Shown here in pieces: positions 16,514 to 25,434 of a stretch of DNA of 64,000 bases. The position numbers and the translations under genes were made by a program. The DNA is from Branchiibius sp. NY16-3462-2 (lineage in GTDB: Bacteria > Actinomycetota > Actinomycetes > Actinomycetales > Dermatophilaceae): NCBI RefSeq assembly GCF_001594145.1, contig NZ_LVCF01000035.1, forward strand, positions 186,001-250,000, written 5' to 3'. Position 1 is the stretch's first letter. Each line of letters begins with the position of its first letter. The notes under the pieces are model-generated. The model did no database searches. It had not been told where the DNA came from and saw only the letters and a list, made by a program, of their open reading frames with translations.

Positions 16514-19376
16514 GAGACGTTTCCGACTCCTCCAGCGCCTTGCGCAGGTCGACTTCGTCCTGGGCCGATTGCTGCGCGGCACGGTCGGACAACTCGCGTG
16601 GGTCGAGGTCGGGGTCGCCCGGCTGCCACTCGGTGGTGCGGGATCCTGCGCCGGCCTGGTTGGTGTAGTCCTCCAACTCGGCGACGACCTTGGCGTGCTG
16701 GTCGACGCATAGGACGACCAGGTCGCCGGGCCGGGCCCGGCTCATGGCGTCGCGCGTGGCTTCCAGCTCGTCGAGCACCGTCACGACGGTCTGGCAGCGG
16801 GCGCCGTCGGCGATAGCAGCTTCGACGCCCTCGGCGAGAAGCTCTGCGGAGACACCTTTTTCGCGCCGGCGAAGGTTCTCGTCCTCTCGTAGTACCAGGA
16901 CGTCGAAGTGCTGGGCAGCGATCGTTCCGAGCTCCATGATGTCCGCGTCTCGGCGATCACCCGGCGCACCGATCATCCCGATCCGGGTGACCGGGTGCTC
17001 GACCGAGCGTTCCTTCTGCTCGGCGTAGCGTTCGACGAACTCGCCCAACTCCCGCATGCCCGGCGGGTTGTGGCAGTAATCGACGAAGACGTCGGCGCCG
17101 TTGATCTCGGCCTTGTTGAGCCGGCCGGGGGACAGGTAGTACGACGTGGTGAAGGTCCGCAGACCCTGGCGGATGTCGTGTAACGGTGCCCCGGCGGCGA
17201 AGGCCGCGCCGGCCGCGGCCAGCGCGTTCGCAACGTTCATCCGAGCGGCGCCGCCGAAAGTGGACGGCAACAGATGCGTCCAGGCCAGCGGCATCGACCG
17301 GCGCCCCTGTTTCAGGACGATCATCTCGCCGCGGTCCGAGGGTTCGAGTACGACGGCCCGGGCTCCCCGCCGACATCGCTCATCGACGAACTCCCTGATG
17401 CGACTGCCGGGCGGCTCCATCGAGAACCACACGACCGTGCCGCTACAGCGGCGCCGCATAGCCCGGACCAGGTCGTCATCCGCGTTCAGGACGGCGAAGC
17501 CATCACGCGGAACCGCTTCAACCACAACGGATTTCACGTTCGCCAGATCCTGGAGAGTCTCGATCCCACGGGTACCGAGATGGTCGGCGGCGATATTGGT
17601 GACCACCGCGATGTCGTTGCGGTCGTAGCCCAACCCTTCGCGCAGGATGCCGCCACGGGCGACCTCCAGGACGGCGAAGTCGACCCGCGGGTTCTGCAGC
17701 ACCATGCGTGCCGAGCGCGGACCCGAGGCGTCGGCCTTGATGAGCAGCCGCTCGTCGATCACGATGCCGTCGGTGGAGGTCATCCCGACCTTGCGACCCA
17801 TGCCCTTCATGATGTGCGCGAGCATCCGCGAGGTCGTGGTCTTGCCGTTGGTGCCCGTGACGGCAACGATCGGCACCCGCGACGGACTGCCCGGTGGGAA
17901 CAGCAGGTCCACGACGGGTTTGGCGATGAACTGCGGTTCGCCGACCGTGGGGTGGGTGTGCATCCGGAAACCCGGAGCGGCGTTCACCTCACAGATCGCG
18001 CCCCCGGTCTCCCGCACCGGTGCCGTGATGTCCGGGCAGATGAAGTCGATCCCAGCAACGTCCAGACCGATGACGCGGGCTGCCTCTTCGGCGATCTCGA
18101 CGTTGTCCGGGTGCGCATCGAAGGTGCGGTCCACGGAGATCCCTCCGGTGGACATGTTGCCGGTCAGCGCCAGTTTGACCATCTCGCCCTTCTGCGGGAT
18201 ATCGGTCATGGCGTAGCCCTGGTCGGCAACCAGTTCGACCGCGGCATCGTCGACCCGGATGCGGGTCAGTACCTTCTCGTGTCCGACACCCCGGCGAGGA
18301 TCGGCGTTGGTGATCTCGACCAGTTCGGTGACCGAATGCTCACCGTCGCCCATCACGTGGGCAGGCACCCGCTCGGCGATGGCGGCCATGTGCCCGTCGA
18401 TGATCAGGCAGCGGTAATCCTTTCCGGTGATGAAGGATTCAACCTGGACCACGCCTCGTCGCGACTCCGCTTCGGCGACCCGGAACGCCTCGCGGACCTC
18501 TTCCTCGGAGCGCAGGTTGAGGCAGACCCCCCGACCGTGGTTGCCGTCCAGCGGCTTGACCACCACGGGGTAGCCGATCCAGCGAGCGGCCCGGACGGCG
18601 CCATCCTCCGATCGCACGGTCTCCGCCTTCGGCACCGGCAGTCCGGCCGACCCGAGCAGAGTCGTGGTGAGGTTCTTGTCACCCGCGATGTCGACCGCCA
18701 GGGCCGAGGTCTGGGAGGTCATCGTGGCCCGGATCCGCTGTTGGTGCACGCCCTGGCCCAGTTGGACAAGGGAGTACTGGTTCAACCGGGTCCACGGGAT
18801 GTCCCGGCTGACCGCCTCCTCCAGGATGGCGGCGGTCGACGGGCCGAAGGCCGTACGAGCCGCCAGGCGAAGGAAGCTCTCACGCTCGGTGGCCCAGTCG
18901 AACTCCGGATCGTGCTGCACGAGGTCGTTCACCAGCCGAACGGCCAGCTCGCCGGCCGCGAGCCCGACCCGCTCATCGACGTACCCGAACACGATGTTGT
19001 AGCGGCCCGGCACGCCCTTGACCGCGCGGGTTTTGCCCCGGCGCATGTCGTGACCGGTCTCCTGCTGCAGCTGCAGGGCGACGTGTTCGGTGACGTGCCC
19101 CAGCCAGGTGCCTTCGCGCAGACGCTCGACGAACCCGCCGCGGTAGCCGCGCGAGCAGGTGTGCTCGGCGAGCGCCGGGAGGGCCTCGAGGAGTCGGTCG
19201 GTGAAACCGGGCAGCGTGTCGGTCGGATAGGCCTCCAGCACACCGAGATCCACGACCAGATGGATGGCCTGCTCGAAGGACCACACGTTCGGCCCGCGGT
19301 AGACGCGGCGTTCGGCGATGGTGAGTTCGGGGGCCGGCGGACCGGAGGGTTCGGGGCGTTCGGGACGGGACAACAT
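16491..19376 (-). CDS. cphA: Cyanophycin synthetase CphA
   Basis: Makes multi-L-arginyl-poly-L-aspartate by alternately adding Asp (ATP-grasp domain) and Arg (Mur-ligase domain), each with ATP. It has 961 residues with the full three-part layout. The N-domain is residues about 15-170 (RRVYRGPNVWSFEQA, GHVTEHVALQLQ). The ATP-grasp domain is about 190-480 (YPVVVKPLDGNHGRGVCLN, GKDYRCLIIDGHMAAIAERVP). The Mur-ligase domain is about 495-900 with P-loop TGTNGKTTTSR near residue 506, VLEVARGGILREGLG and FVDYCHNPPGM. GGAGG precedes the ATG. Last gene of glgC-serB-cphB-cphA, 41 bases after cphB. Confidence 0.95.
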   Translation of the reverse strand: MLSRPERPEPSGPPAPELTIAERRVYRGPNVWSFEQAIHLVVDLGVLEAYPTDTLPGFTDRLLEALPALAEHTCSRGYRGGFVERLREGTWLGHVTEHVALQLQQETGHDMRRGKTRAVKGVPGRYNIVFGYVDERVGLAAGELAVRLVNDLVQHDPEFDWATERESFLRLAARTAFGPSTAAILEEAVSRDIPWTRLNQYSLVQLGQGVHQQRIRATMTSQTSALAVDIAGDKNLTTTLLGSAGLPVPKAETVRSEDGAVRAARWIGYPVVVKPLDGNHGRGVCLNLRSEEEVREAFRVAEAESRRGVVQVESFITGKDYRCLIIDGHMAAIAERVPAHVMGDGEHSVTELVEITNADPRRGVGHEKVLTRIRVDDAAVELVADQGYAMTDIPQKGEMVKLALTGNMSTGGISVDRTFDAHPDNVEIAEEAARVIGLDVAGIDFICPDITAPVRETGGAICEVNAAPGFRMHTHPTVGEPQFIAKPVVDLLFPPGSPSRVPIVAVTGTNGKTTTSRMLAHIMKGMGRKVGMTSTDGIVIDERLLIKADASGPRSARMVLQNPRVDFAVLEVARGGILREGLGYDRNDIAVVTNIAADHLGTRGIETLQDLANVKSVVVEAVPRDGFAVLNADDDLVRAMRRRCSGTVVWFSMEPPGSRIREFVDERCRRGARAVVLEPSDRGEMIVLKQGRRSMPLAWTHLLPSTFGGAARMNVANALAAAGAAFAAGAPLHDIRQGLRTFTTSYYLSPGRLNKAEINGADVFVDYCHNPPGMRELGEFVERYAEQKERSVEHPVTRIGMIGAPGDRRDADIMELGTIAAQHFDVLVLREDENLRRREKGVSAELLAEGVEAAIADGARCQTVVTVLDELEATRDAMSRARPGDLVVLCVDQHAKVVAELEDYTNQAGAGSRTTEWQPGDPDLDPRELSDRAAQQSAQDEVDLRKALEESETSPTPPAPS

Positions 19377-19417
19377 GGGCCTCCGGATCAGGTCAGTGGC
19401 TCGGGCTCGCGGCGCAG

Positions 19418-20308
19418 TCAGTGCCGCAGGGCGGCGGCCGCGGCGGCGGTGTCGTGCCGGTCGCGGCTGAAGGACACCGAGATGTCGGCGTTCTTCTCGA
19501 CGAAATGGGTCAGCGTCGCGGTGCTCAGGTCGAAGGTCGCACCGAACGGCAACGAATGGACGATGGCACCCGAAACCAGCAGCGGCGCATCGCGTTTGGC
19601 CTCGTGGGCGTCGGTCACGGCGGACCGGGCATCGACAACGAACACGGCACCGGATCCGACGACGGTCAGCTCGGTCTCGTCGCGGATCTCGGCCGCGGTG
19701 TCCTCATCAATGCCGATACCCAGCAGGCTCGGGGAGCCGGCCACCAATGACATCAAGCGGCCGTAGCGGGCGCGTTGATCGAAGTGCTGGTCCACGATGA
19801 CGCCAGTGAGCAGCCCGAGGCCCACCGTCAGCTGGCTGGAGCGTTGCCGCGGGGTCACGCCCTCCTCGCCCATCGAGATCATGAACTGGCTCATGATCGA
19901 GGCGCCGGCGCTGGTGCCGGCGATCACGGCGCCTCGTTGATAGGCCCGCAGCAGCGCGTCGCCCATCGGCGTGCCGACCACCAGTTGGGACAGTCGCAAT
20001 TGGTTGCCGCCGGACAGGAACACCCCGGTCGCCTGGTCGAGACGGGCGACGAGATCGGGGTCGCTGCTCGCGCTGCGGGTGGGCGGGTTGACCGCACCGA
20101 TCTCCTGGACGCCCAACCGGCTGAAGACCGTCGAGTAGACCGACACCACTTCGTCGGGGACCGAGGAGGCCGTCGGGATGATGACGATGTTGGCGGCGCG
20201 ACCACCGGCGAGGCGCACGAAACGGCGCAGGATCGTGACCCGGCCGACCTTGTCCTCGGCGCCGCCGACGATGAGCAGGGTGCGCGCGATGTTCGCGTCC
20301 TCAGTCAT
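19418..20308 (-). CDS. cphB: Cyanophycinase CphB
   Basis: Cytosolic serine peptidase (family S51) that cleaves cyanophycin to beta-Asp-Arg dipeptides. It has 296 residues. The nucleophile is in IAGTSAGASIMS near residue 133; the cyanophycinase features GVFLSGGNQLRLS, GLGLLTGVIVDQHFDQRARYGRL and GIGIDEDTA are all present. It lies directly upstream of cphA, so the synthetase and hydrolase are made from one message. Its start codon sits in a 20-bp duplication shared with the serB stop. The product still needs an isoaspartyl dipeptidase, which is not seen in this window. Confidence 0.94.
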   Translation of the reverse strand: MTEDANIARTLLIVGGAEDKVGRVTILRRFVRLAGGRAANIVIIPTASSVPDEVVSVYSTVFSRLGVQEIGAVNPPTRSASSDPDLVARLDQATGVFLSGGNQLRLSQLVVGTPMGDALLRAYQRGAVIAGTSAGASIMSQFMISMGEEGVTPRQRSSQLTVGLGLLTGVIVDQHFDQRARYGRLMSLVAGSPSLLGIGIDEDTAAEIRDETELTVVGSGAVFVVDARSAVTDAHEAKRDAPLLVSGAIVHSLPFGATFDLSTATLTHFVEKNADISVSFSRDRHDTAAAAAALRH

Positions 20309-20340
20309 GCACCGAGTCTTTCAGTCATGCACCGAGTCTA
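20301..20340 (-). repeat. 20-bp tandem duplication over the serB-cphB junction
   Basis: 20301-20320 and 20321-20340 match at 19 of 20 bases (tcagtcatgcaccgagtct plus t or a). Each unit carries ATGACTGA on the minus strand. The upstream unit gives the serB stop and an ATG that opens a seven-codon frame ending in TGA exactly at the cphB ATG (ATGA). The downstream unit gives the cphB start. Confidence 0.9.
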
Positions 20341-21259
20341 GGGAGTGCACCGGGTTCTGGGCGTGCCGGTCGGCGGAGAGCCCCATCAGGAACAGGACGC
20401 TGTCCAGATGCGGTTGGTTCAGAGCCGCATGGGCCTGCTCACGCACGATTGGCTTGGCGTTGTAGGCGATCCCCAGTCCGGCCGCCGCGAGCATGTCCAG
20501 ATCGTTCGCACCATCGCCCACCGCGACGGTGCGCTCTGCGGGGATGTCGAGGGCGGTCGCCAGTTCGCGCAGGGTCGCTGCCTTGGCGGCGCGGTCGATG
20601 ATCGGTCCCGTGGTGCGACCGGTGAGTACGCCGCCCTGCACCTCCAGTGCGTTGGCGCGGGCGTAGTCGATGCCCAGGTCGGCGGCCAGCGGACCCACGA
20701 TCTCGATGAACCCGCCGGACACCACGGCCACCGTGAAGCCGTGCGCCTTGGCCGTAGCGATCAGGTTGCGGGCGCCGGGGCTGAGTTCGACCTGTCGCCG
20801 GACCTGCTCGAAGACGGTCTCGGGCAGTCCGACCAGGGCCGCGACCCGCTCGGTGAGGGACTGCGCGAAATCGAGTTCACCGCGCATCGCGCGCTCGGTC
20901 ACGGCAGCGACCTCCCGCTCGCGGCCGGCGTGGGCGGCCAGGAGTTCGATGACCTCCTGCTGGATGAGGGTGCTGTCCACATCCATGATCAGCAGCCCGG
21001 GACCCGGCTCGTGCAAGGCAGCATCGGTGACGGCCAGGTCGACATCGTGGTCGGTCGCCACCTGGGCGAGAACCTCCCGCAGCGCACCGATGTCCGGACC
21101 CGTGACCTGGGTGGAGACGGCCGTCAGCGGATCGTCGGTCAGGCTCGCCCAGGTATCGGTGAGGCCACCCACGGAGGCGACCACTCGGCGTACGTCGGCC
21201 CGGGCAGCCTCGACGGCGGCACGGTCAGCGGCGAGAACGACAACGAACGCGACGGTCAC
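20321..21259 (-). CDS. serB: Phosphoserine phosphatase SerB
   Basis: HAD-family enzyme converting O-phospho-L-serine to serine. It has 312 residues. The N-terminal 80 residues form an ACT-like regulatory region. The HAD nucleophile motif is LLIMDVDSTLIQQEVIELLA near residue 92, motif II is VVSGGFIEIVGPLA, and motif III/IV is AVGDGANDLDMLAAAGLGIAYNAKP. It starts with GTG in a GTGA overlap with the glgC stop. It is the second gene of a four-gene operon with glgC, cphB and cphA, an unusual setting for a serine pathway enzyme. Confidence 0.95.
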   Translation of the reverse strand: MTVAFVVVLAADRAAVEAARADVRRVVASVGGLTDTWASLTDDPLTAVSTQVTGPDIGALREVLAQVATDHDVDLAVTDAALHEPGPGLLIMDVDSTLIQQEVIELLAAHAGREREVAAVTERAMRGELDFAQSLTERVAALVGLPETVFEQVRRQVELSPGARNLIATAKAHGFTVAVVSGGFIEIVGPLAADLGIDYARANALEVQGGVLTGRTTGPIIDRAAKAATLRELATALDIPAERTVAVGDGANDLDMLAAAGLGIAYNAKPIVREQAHAALNQPHLDSVLFLMGLSADRHAQNPVHSLDSVHD

Positions 21260-22503
21260 CCCTCAATGATGGTGCCTTTTCCGACCACGGTGATACCGGA
21301 CTCGGTCACCGTGAACCCGCGGGCCCGGTCCTGCTCGTGGTCCACGCCGATCGAGATGCCTGCGGGCACCCGCACTTCCTTGTCGATGATGGCGCGTTCG
21401 ATGACGCAGTCACGTCCGATGTCGACGCCGTCCAACAGCACGGATGCCCGGATGGTGGACCGGCTGTGGGTGTGCACGTTCAGGCCGAGCACGGACTCAT
21501 CGATGCTGGAGCCGCTGATGATGCACCCGGGGGAGACCATGGACCCGGTAGCCACGCCCTGGCGTTGTTCAGCTCCCATGACGAACTTCGCGGGCGGGAA
21601 CGAGCCGTCGTTGGTCAGGATCGGCCATTCGTAGTTGTAGACGTTGAAGACCGGGTAAATGGATACCAGGTCCATATGGGCCTCGTAGTAGGAGTCCAAG
21701 GTCCCCACGTCGCGCCAGTAGCCGCGGTCGCGATCGGTCGCGCCGGGGATTTCGTTATCCCTGAAGTCGTAGGCGTAGGCCTCACCTCGATCGACGAAGG
21801 CCGGGATGATGTTGCCGCCCATGTCGTGATTGCTGTCCTCTTTGGCGTCATCCAGCACGATCTTGACCAGGGCGTCGGCGTCGAAGACGTAGTTGCCCAT
21901 CGAGGCCAGGACCTCGTGCGGAGCATCCGCCAACGGCTTGGGGTCGGAGGGCTTCTCGCGGAAGGCGGCGATCTTGTTGTCACCGGCGTCGGACAGTTCG
22001 ATCACGCCGAACTGATCAGCCAGGCTGATCGGCTGGCGGATCGCAGCCACACTGACAGCGGCCCCGGTCTGGACGTGCCGCTTGACCATCTGGCTGAAAT
22101 CCATCCGGTAGACGTGGTCGGCGCCGACCACGACGACGATGTCCGGTTTGTGGTCGTAGATCAGGTTCAGGCTCTGGTAGATCGCATCGGCCGACCCGGA
22201 GTACCAGCTTTTCCCGCGGCGCTGCTGCGCGGGAACCGGGGTCACGTAGTTGTCCAGCATGCTCGACAGACGCCAGGTCTTACTGATGTGCCGGTCGAGG
22301 CTGTGTGACTTGTACTGCGTCAGCACCACCATCTGCAGGTAGCCGCTGTGGGCGAGGTTGGTCAGCGCGAAGTCGATGAGCCGGTAGATCCCGCCGAACG
22401 GTACCGCCGGTTTGGCGCGGTCCGCGGTCAGCGGCATCAACCGCTTGCCTTCGCCACCCGCCAGAACGATCGCCAGAACCCGTAGACCGCTTCGTCTCGC
22501 CAT
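21256..22503 (-). CDS. glgC: Glucose-1-phosphate adenylyltransferase GlgC
   Basis: Makes ADP-glucose from glucose-1-phosphate and ATP, the committed step to bacterial glycogen or maltosyl-phosphate. It has 415 residues. The nucleotide-binding start is VLAIVLAGGEGKRLMPLTADRAKPAVPFGG, with GSADAIYQSLNLI and VVGADHVYRMDFSQM downstream, and a C-terminal left-handed helix region (SMVSPGCIISGSSIDESVLG). The ATG is 6 bases after a -10 box. It is the first gene of glgC-serB-cphB-cphA and divergent from glgA. Confidence 0.97.
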   Translation of the reverse strand: MARRSGLRVLAIVLAGGEGKRLMPLTADRAKPAVPFGGIYRLIDFALTNLAHSGYLQMVVLTQYKSHSLDRHISKTWRLSSMLDNYVTPVPAQQRRGKSWYSGSADAIYQSLNLIYDHKPDIVVVVGADHVYRMDFSQMVKRHVQTGAAVSVAAIRQPISLADQFGVIELSDAGDNKIAAFREKPSDPKPLADAPHEVLASMGNYVFDADALVKIVLDDAKEDSNHDMGGNIIPAFVDRGEAYAYDFRDNEIPGATDRDRGYWRDVGTLDSYYEAHMDLVSIYPVFNVYNYEWPILTNDGSFPPAKFVMGAEQRQGVATGSMVSPGCIISGSSIDESVLGLNVHTHSRSTIRASVLLDGVDIGRDCVIERAIIDKEVRVPAGISIGVDHEQDRARGFTVTESGITVVGKGTIIEG

Positions 22504-22564
22504 GGCCTCAACCTATGCCGCCGCGGGCGAATCTGTCGCCGTTTGGACTAGCGTCATTCGGGTG
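22501..22564. promoter_or_regulatory. Divergent leaderless promoters of glgC and glgA
   Basis: The spacer is 58 bases. Minus strand: TAGGTT (22515-22510) is 6 bases before the glgC ATG. Plus strand: TAGCGT (22549-22554) is 7 bases before the glgA GTG at 22562. The room between them could hold a shared operator, but I see no clear palindrome. Confidence 0.6.
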
Positions 22565-23758
22565 AGGATCGACGTACTGACCAAGGAGTACCCGCCGACC
22601 ATCTACGGCGGGGCCGGTGTGCACGTGACCGAACTGGTGAAAGCCCTGCGGGCACTCGATATCGAGACCCAGGTGCGCGCCTTCGGTGGGCCGAGGCAGG
22701 AGACCGACACCACGTCGTACGCCGACCTGCCGGAGTTGGCGTCCGCGAATGCCACCCTGCAGACGCTCGGCGTCGATCTGACGATCGCCGCCGACTGCGC
22801 GGGTGCCTCGGTGGTGCACTCGCACACCTGGTACGCGAACATGGCCGGGCACCTCGCGTCGCTGCTGCACGGGGTGCCGCACGTGATCACCGCGCACAGT
22901 CTGGAGCCGCTGCGGCCGTGGAAGGCCGAGCAACTCGGGGGTGGGTACGCCGTGTCCTCCTGGGTGGAGAAGACCGCCTACCTGGGGGCGGACGCCGTGA
23001 TCGCCGTGAGCGACGGGATGCGCAAGGACGTGCTGGCCTCCTATCCGGACCTGGATCCAGCGCGGGTTCACGTGGTGCACAACGGGATTGACGCTTCGTC
23101 GTGGTCGCGTGATGTCTCGCCGGAGGCGACGTCGTTCGTGGAGTCAGTGGGCGTCGATCCTGCGCGACCGTCGGTCATCTTCGTCGGGCGGATCACCCGG
23201 CAGAAGGGGTTGCCCTATCTGTTGCAGGCGGTCGCCACCCTGCCGCCGGAGGTGCAGATCATCCTGTGCGCCGGGGCACCGGACACTCCGGAGATCCTGG
23301 CCGAGGTGGAGTCACTGGTGGCGTCGTTGCGGTCGACGCGGGATGGTGTGTTCTGGATCACCGAGATGCTGCCGCGACCCAAGATCGTGGCATTGCTCTC
23401 TGCCGCAACGGTCTTCGTTTGTCCGTCGATCTACGAGCCGCTGGGCATCGTGAACCTCGAGGCGATGGCCTGCGAGCTGCCGGTGGTGGGGACCGCGACC
23501 GGCGGCATCCCAGAGGTTGTGGTCGACGGGGTGACTGGCTGGCTGGTGCCGATCGAGCAGGTGTCCGACGGAACGGGGACACCGGTGTCGCCATCGACTT
23601 TTGTCGCTGCGTTGAGTTCGACTCTGGCGCAGGCTGTTTCGGACCCGGCAGAAGCGCGACGCCGCGGGATCGCCGGCCGGGAACGAGCGATCTCGGATTT
23701 CGACTGGGACGCGATCGCCCGGCGTACGGTCGAGGTCTACGAGTCCGTCCTGCGCTGA
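22562..23758 (+). CDS. glgA: Glycogen synthase / alpha-maltose-1-phosphate synthase (GT4)
   Basis: A GT4 glycosyltransferase of the actinobacterial GlgA/GlgM type that uses ADP-glucose either to extend glycogen or to make maltose-1-phosphate for the GlgE route. It has 398 residues. The N-terminal domain has LTKEYPPTIYGGAGVHVTELV (donor loop). The C-terminal domain has FVGRITRQKGLPYLLQA and the E-x7-E motif in PSIYEPLGIVNLEAMACELPVV. The GTG at 22562 is chosen because it follows a -10 box by 7 bases and gives the family N-terminus; longer frames run into glgC. Which of the two products it makes cannot be decided here. Confidence 0.92.
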   Translation: MRIDVLTKEYPPTIYGGAGVHVTELVKALRALDIETQVRAFGGPRQETDTTSYADLPELASANATLQTLGVDLTIAADCAGASVVHSHTWYANMAGHLASLLHGVPHVITAHSLEPLRPWKAEQLGGGYAVSSWVEKTAYLGADAVIAVSDGMRKDVLASYPDLDPARVHVVHNGIDASSWSRDVSPEATSFVESVGVDPARPSVIFVGRITRQKGLPYLLQAVATLPPEVQIILCAGAPDTPEILAEVESLVASLRSTRDGVFWITEMLPRPKIVALLSAATVFVCPSIYEPLGIVNLEAMACELPVVGTATGGIPEVVVDGVTGWLVPIEQVSDGTGTPVSPSTFVAALSSTLAQAVSDPAEARRRGIAGRERAISDFDWDAIARRTVEVYESVLR

Positions 23759-23794
23759 GTCGCTATTCGCCATCGGCGAGGTTGGGGGAGCTAT

Positions 23795-23859
23795 CGAGGT
23801 TCCAGGAGGCGCATTCGGTGCATCCGCCTCCCAGATCCTGAATACCTCCCAGAACCTCG
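23795..23859. terminator. Nested inverted repeats between converging glgA and the 23870 gene
   Basis: The outer arms CGAGGTTC (23795-23802) and GAACCTCG (23852-23859) and the inner arms GGAGGCG (23805-23811) and CGCCTCC (23825-23831) are both perfect. Lying between two converging genes, this is a good candidate for a bidirectional terminator. The region 23759-23869 holds no gene. Confidence 0.6.
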
Positions 23860-23869
23860 GGTCGGAACG

Positions 23870-24616
23870 TCACTCAGCGGGGATGAGGCCGGCGAGGCGC
23901 AGAGCCGCCGAGTTGGTGGCGTGTTCCAGCGCGGTCGTGGCAGCCGCCTCGAGGGTGTGCAACTGAACGGCGACCGCGCCGCCGCGTCCGTTCACCAGGT
24001 CGCCGGTGTGCTCCTGCGCCACTTCCACCGCAGACAGGATGGTGCCGGAGAGTTCGATCAGGCGCGCCGCCCGGGGCGGTAGGCCGTCCGGTAGGGCCCA
24101 GTTCTCGCTGGGGCGGGCGACGGCCGGTCGGCGAAGTTCGGTGGCGCCCAGGTCCAGCTCCTCCAGGGCGGCCGTCGACGAGCCCAGTGCCGCGCGCAGC
24201 TCGCGCTCCGCGAAGCCCACATCGATCCCGGTCAGACGGTGCTGGGGGACAGGATCGGCGTCAAACGGCAGGAACTCCACGCCGACGCCGAGGTCGCCCG
24301 CCGCGCCGTACTCACTGACCACGGGCACCACCACGCCGCCCAGGCCCGGCACGAACACGCACTCGCCGTACTCGATGGCGGCCTCACGCATCTCGTCGGG
24401 GCCGAGGGGCAGCAGGCCCGCCGCGCCGGGACGGGGGAGGGCGCACGCGAGCACTTGCTCCCCGAACTCGCCCCAGACGGTGAACCGCCCCACCGCGCCG
24501 GAAATGTCGTCGACGTCGGGCAGGGCGCGGACTACGGCCTCCTCTACCCGCATGGTGCCGCTCCAGGCAGCGGTCACCCAGAGGCACAGGCGGGTCGAGG
24601 CGGGGAGCGCGAACAT
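23870..24616 (-). CDS. Conserved-looking hypothetical protein, 248 aa
   Basis: I do not recognise this protein. It has 248 residues, is acidic to neutral, rich in Ala, Leu, Val and Gly, and lacks an obvious signal peptide or membrane helix. The N-terminal half (residues 1-140) looks like mixed alpha/beta sequence; the C-terminal part (about 195-248) is helical with AVQLHTLEAAATTALEHATN. The ATG at 24616 sits 7 bases after a TACGAT box and is preferred over a GTG six bases upstream. It is divergent from an ABC ATPase gene. Confidence 0.75.
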   Translation of the reverse strand: MFALPASTRLCLWVTAAWSGTMRVEEAVVRALPDVDDISGAVGRFTVWGEFGEQVLACALPRPGAAGLLPLGPDEMREAAIEYGECVFVPGLGGVVVPVVSEYGAAGDLGVGVEFLPFDADPVPQHRLTGIDVGFAERELRAALGSSTAALEELDLGATELRRPAVARPSENWALPDGLPPRAARLIELSGTILSAVEVAQEHTGDLVNGRGGAVAVQLHTLEAAATTALEHATNSAALRLAGLIPAE

Positions 24617-24651
24617 CCCCACGATCGTAGGTGGCTAACCTCGGGGGCATG
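24614..24651. promoter_or_regulatory. Divergent leaderless promoters at 24.6 kb
   Basis: The spacer is only 32 bases. Minus strand: TACGAT (24629-24624), 7 bases before the ATG at 24616. Plus strand: TAACCT (24636-24641), 7 bases before the ATG at 24649. It has the same compact layout as the SURF1/moaA pair. Confidence 0.6.
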
Positions 24652-25434
24652 GGTGACGTGCTCGATTTCGACGAGGTGACCATTGTCCGTAGCGGCCGGA
24701 AACTGCTCGACAAGGTCACCTGGGGTGTCGACGAAGGCGAGCGGTGGATCATTCTCGGCCCCAACGGGGCGGGCAAGACGACCATGATGCAGATCGCGTC
24801 CGCGCAGATGCACCCGACCTCCGGGGTCGCCCGGGTGCTCGATGAGCAACTGGGCAAGGTCGACGTCTTCGAGTTGCGCCCGCGCATCGGCATTGCCTCC
24901 GCCGCGCTGGCCAGCCGGATCCCGAACGACGAGCGGGTGGGCGACGTGGTCGTGACCGCGTCGTACGGCGTGGTGGGGCGGTGGCGGGAGTCGTACGACG
25001 ACCTCGACCACGGGCGCGCCGCCGAGTTGCTAGATCTGATGGGTGCCGCTCATCTGCTGGACCGGACCTTCGGGACGCTGAGCGAGGGTGAGCGCAAGCG
25101 GGTACAGATCGCGCGGGCTCTGATGGTGGATCCGGAATTGCTCATCCTCGACGAACCTACTGCCGGAATGGATCTGGGCGGTCGGGAGGACTTGGTGCGA
25201 CGACTGGGGGAGATCGCCGAGGACATCTATGCGCCCGCCATCGTGATGGTGACCCACCACGTGGAGGAGATCCCGCCCGGCTTCACCGACGTCCTGATGC
25301 TGCGCGAGGGTGCGGTGGTGGTCGCCGGACAGATCGACGAGACGCTGACCGAGGAGAACCTCAGCACGACCTTCGGGATGCCGTTGGTGCTGGACCAGCA
25401 CGGCGATCGGTACGCCGCACGATCCGCGACCTGA
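24649..25434 (+). CDS. ABC transporter ATP-binding protein
   Basis: A 261-residue single ABC ATPase with no membrane segment. Walker A is GPNGAGKTT near residue 36, the signature is LSEGERKRVQIARAL (an E replaces the second G of LSGGQ), Walker B is LLILDEPTAGMDL, and the switch His is in MVTHHVEEIP. No permease gene is adjacent, so the partner is elsewhere or it acts alone, as in some ModF/YlmA-like proteins. The stop overlaps the next gene by one base (TGATG), so it is co-transcribed with the RNA methylase. Confidence 0.9.
   Translation: MGDVLDFDEVTIVRSGRKLLDKVTWGVDEGERWIILGPNGAGKTTMMQIASAQMHPTSGVARVLDEQLGKVDVFELRPRIGIASAALASRIPNDERVGDVVVTASYGVVGRWRESYDDLDHGRAAELLDLMGAAHLLDRTFGTLSEGERKRVQIARALMVDPELLILDEPTAGMDLGGREDLVRRLGEIAEDIYAPAIVMVTHHVEEIPPGFTDVLMLREGAVVVAGQIDETLTEENLSTTFGMPLVLDQHGDRYAARSAT

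Noticed and set aside
17274..19766. 830-codon plus-strand open frame opposite cphA
   Set aside because: Long antisense frames are expected in GC-rich genes. The translation has no recognisable motif, and cphA is unambiguous on the other strand.
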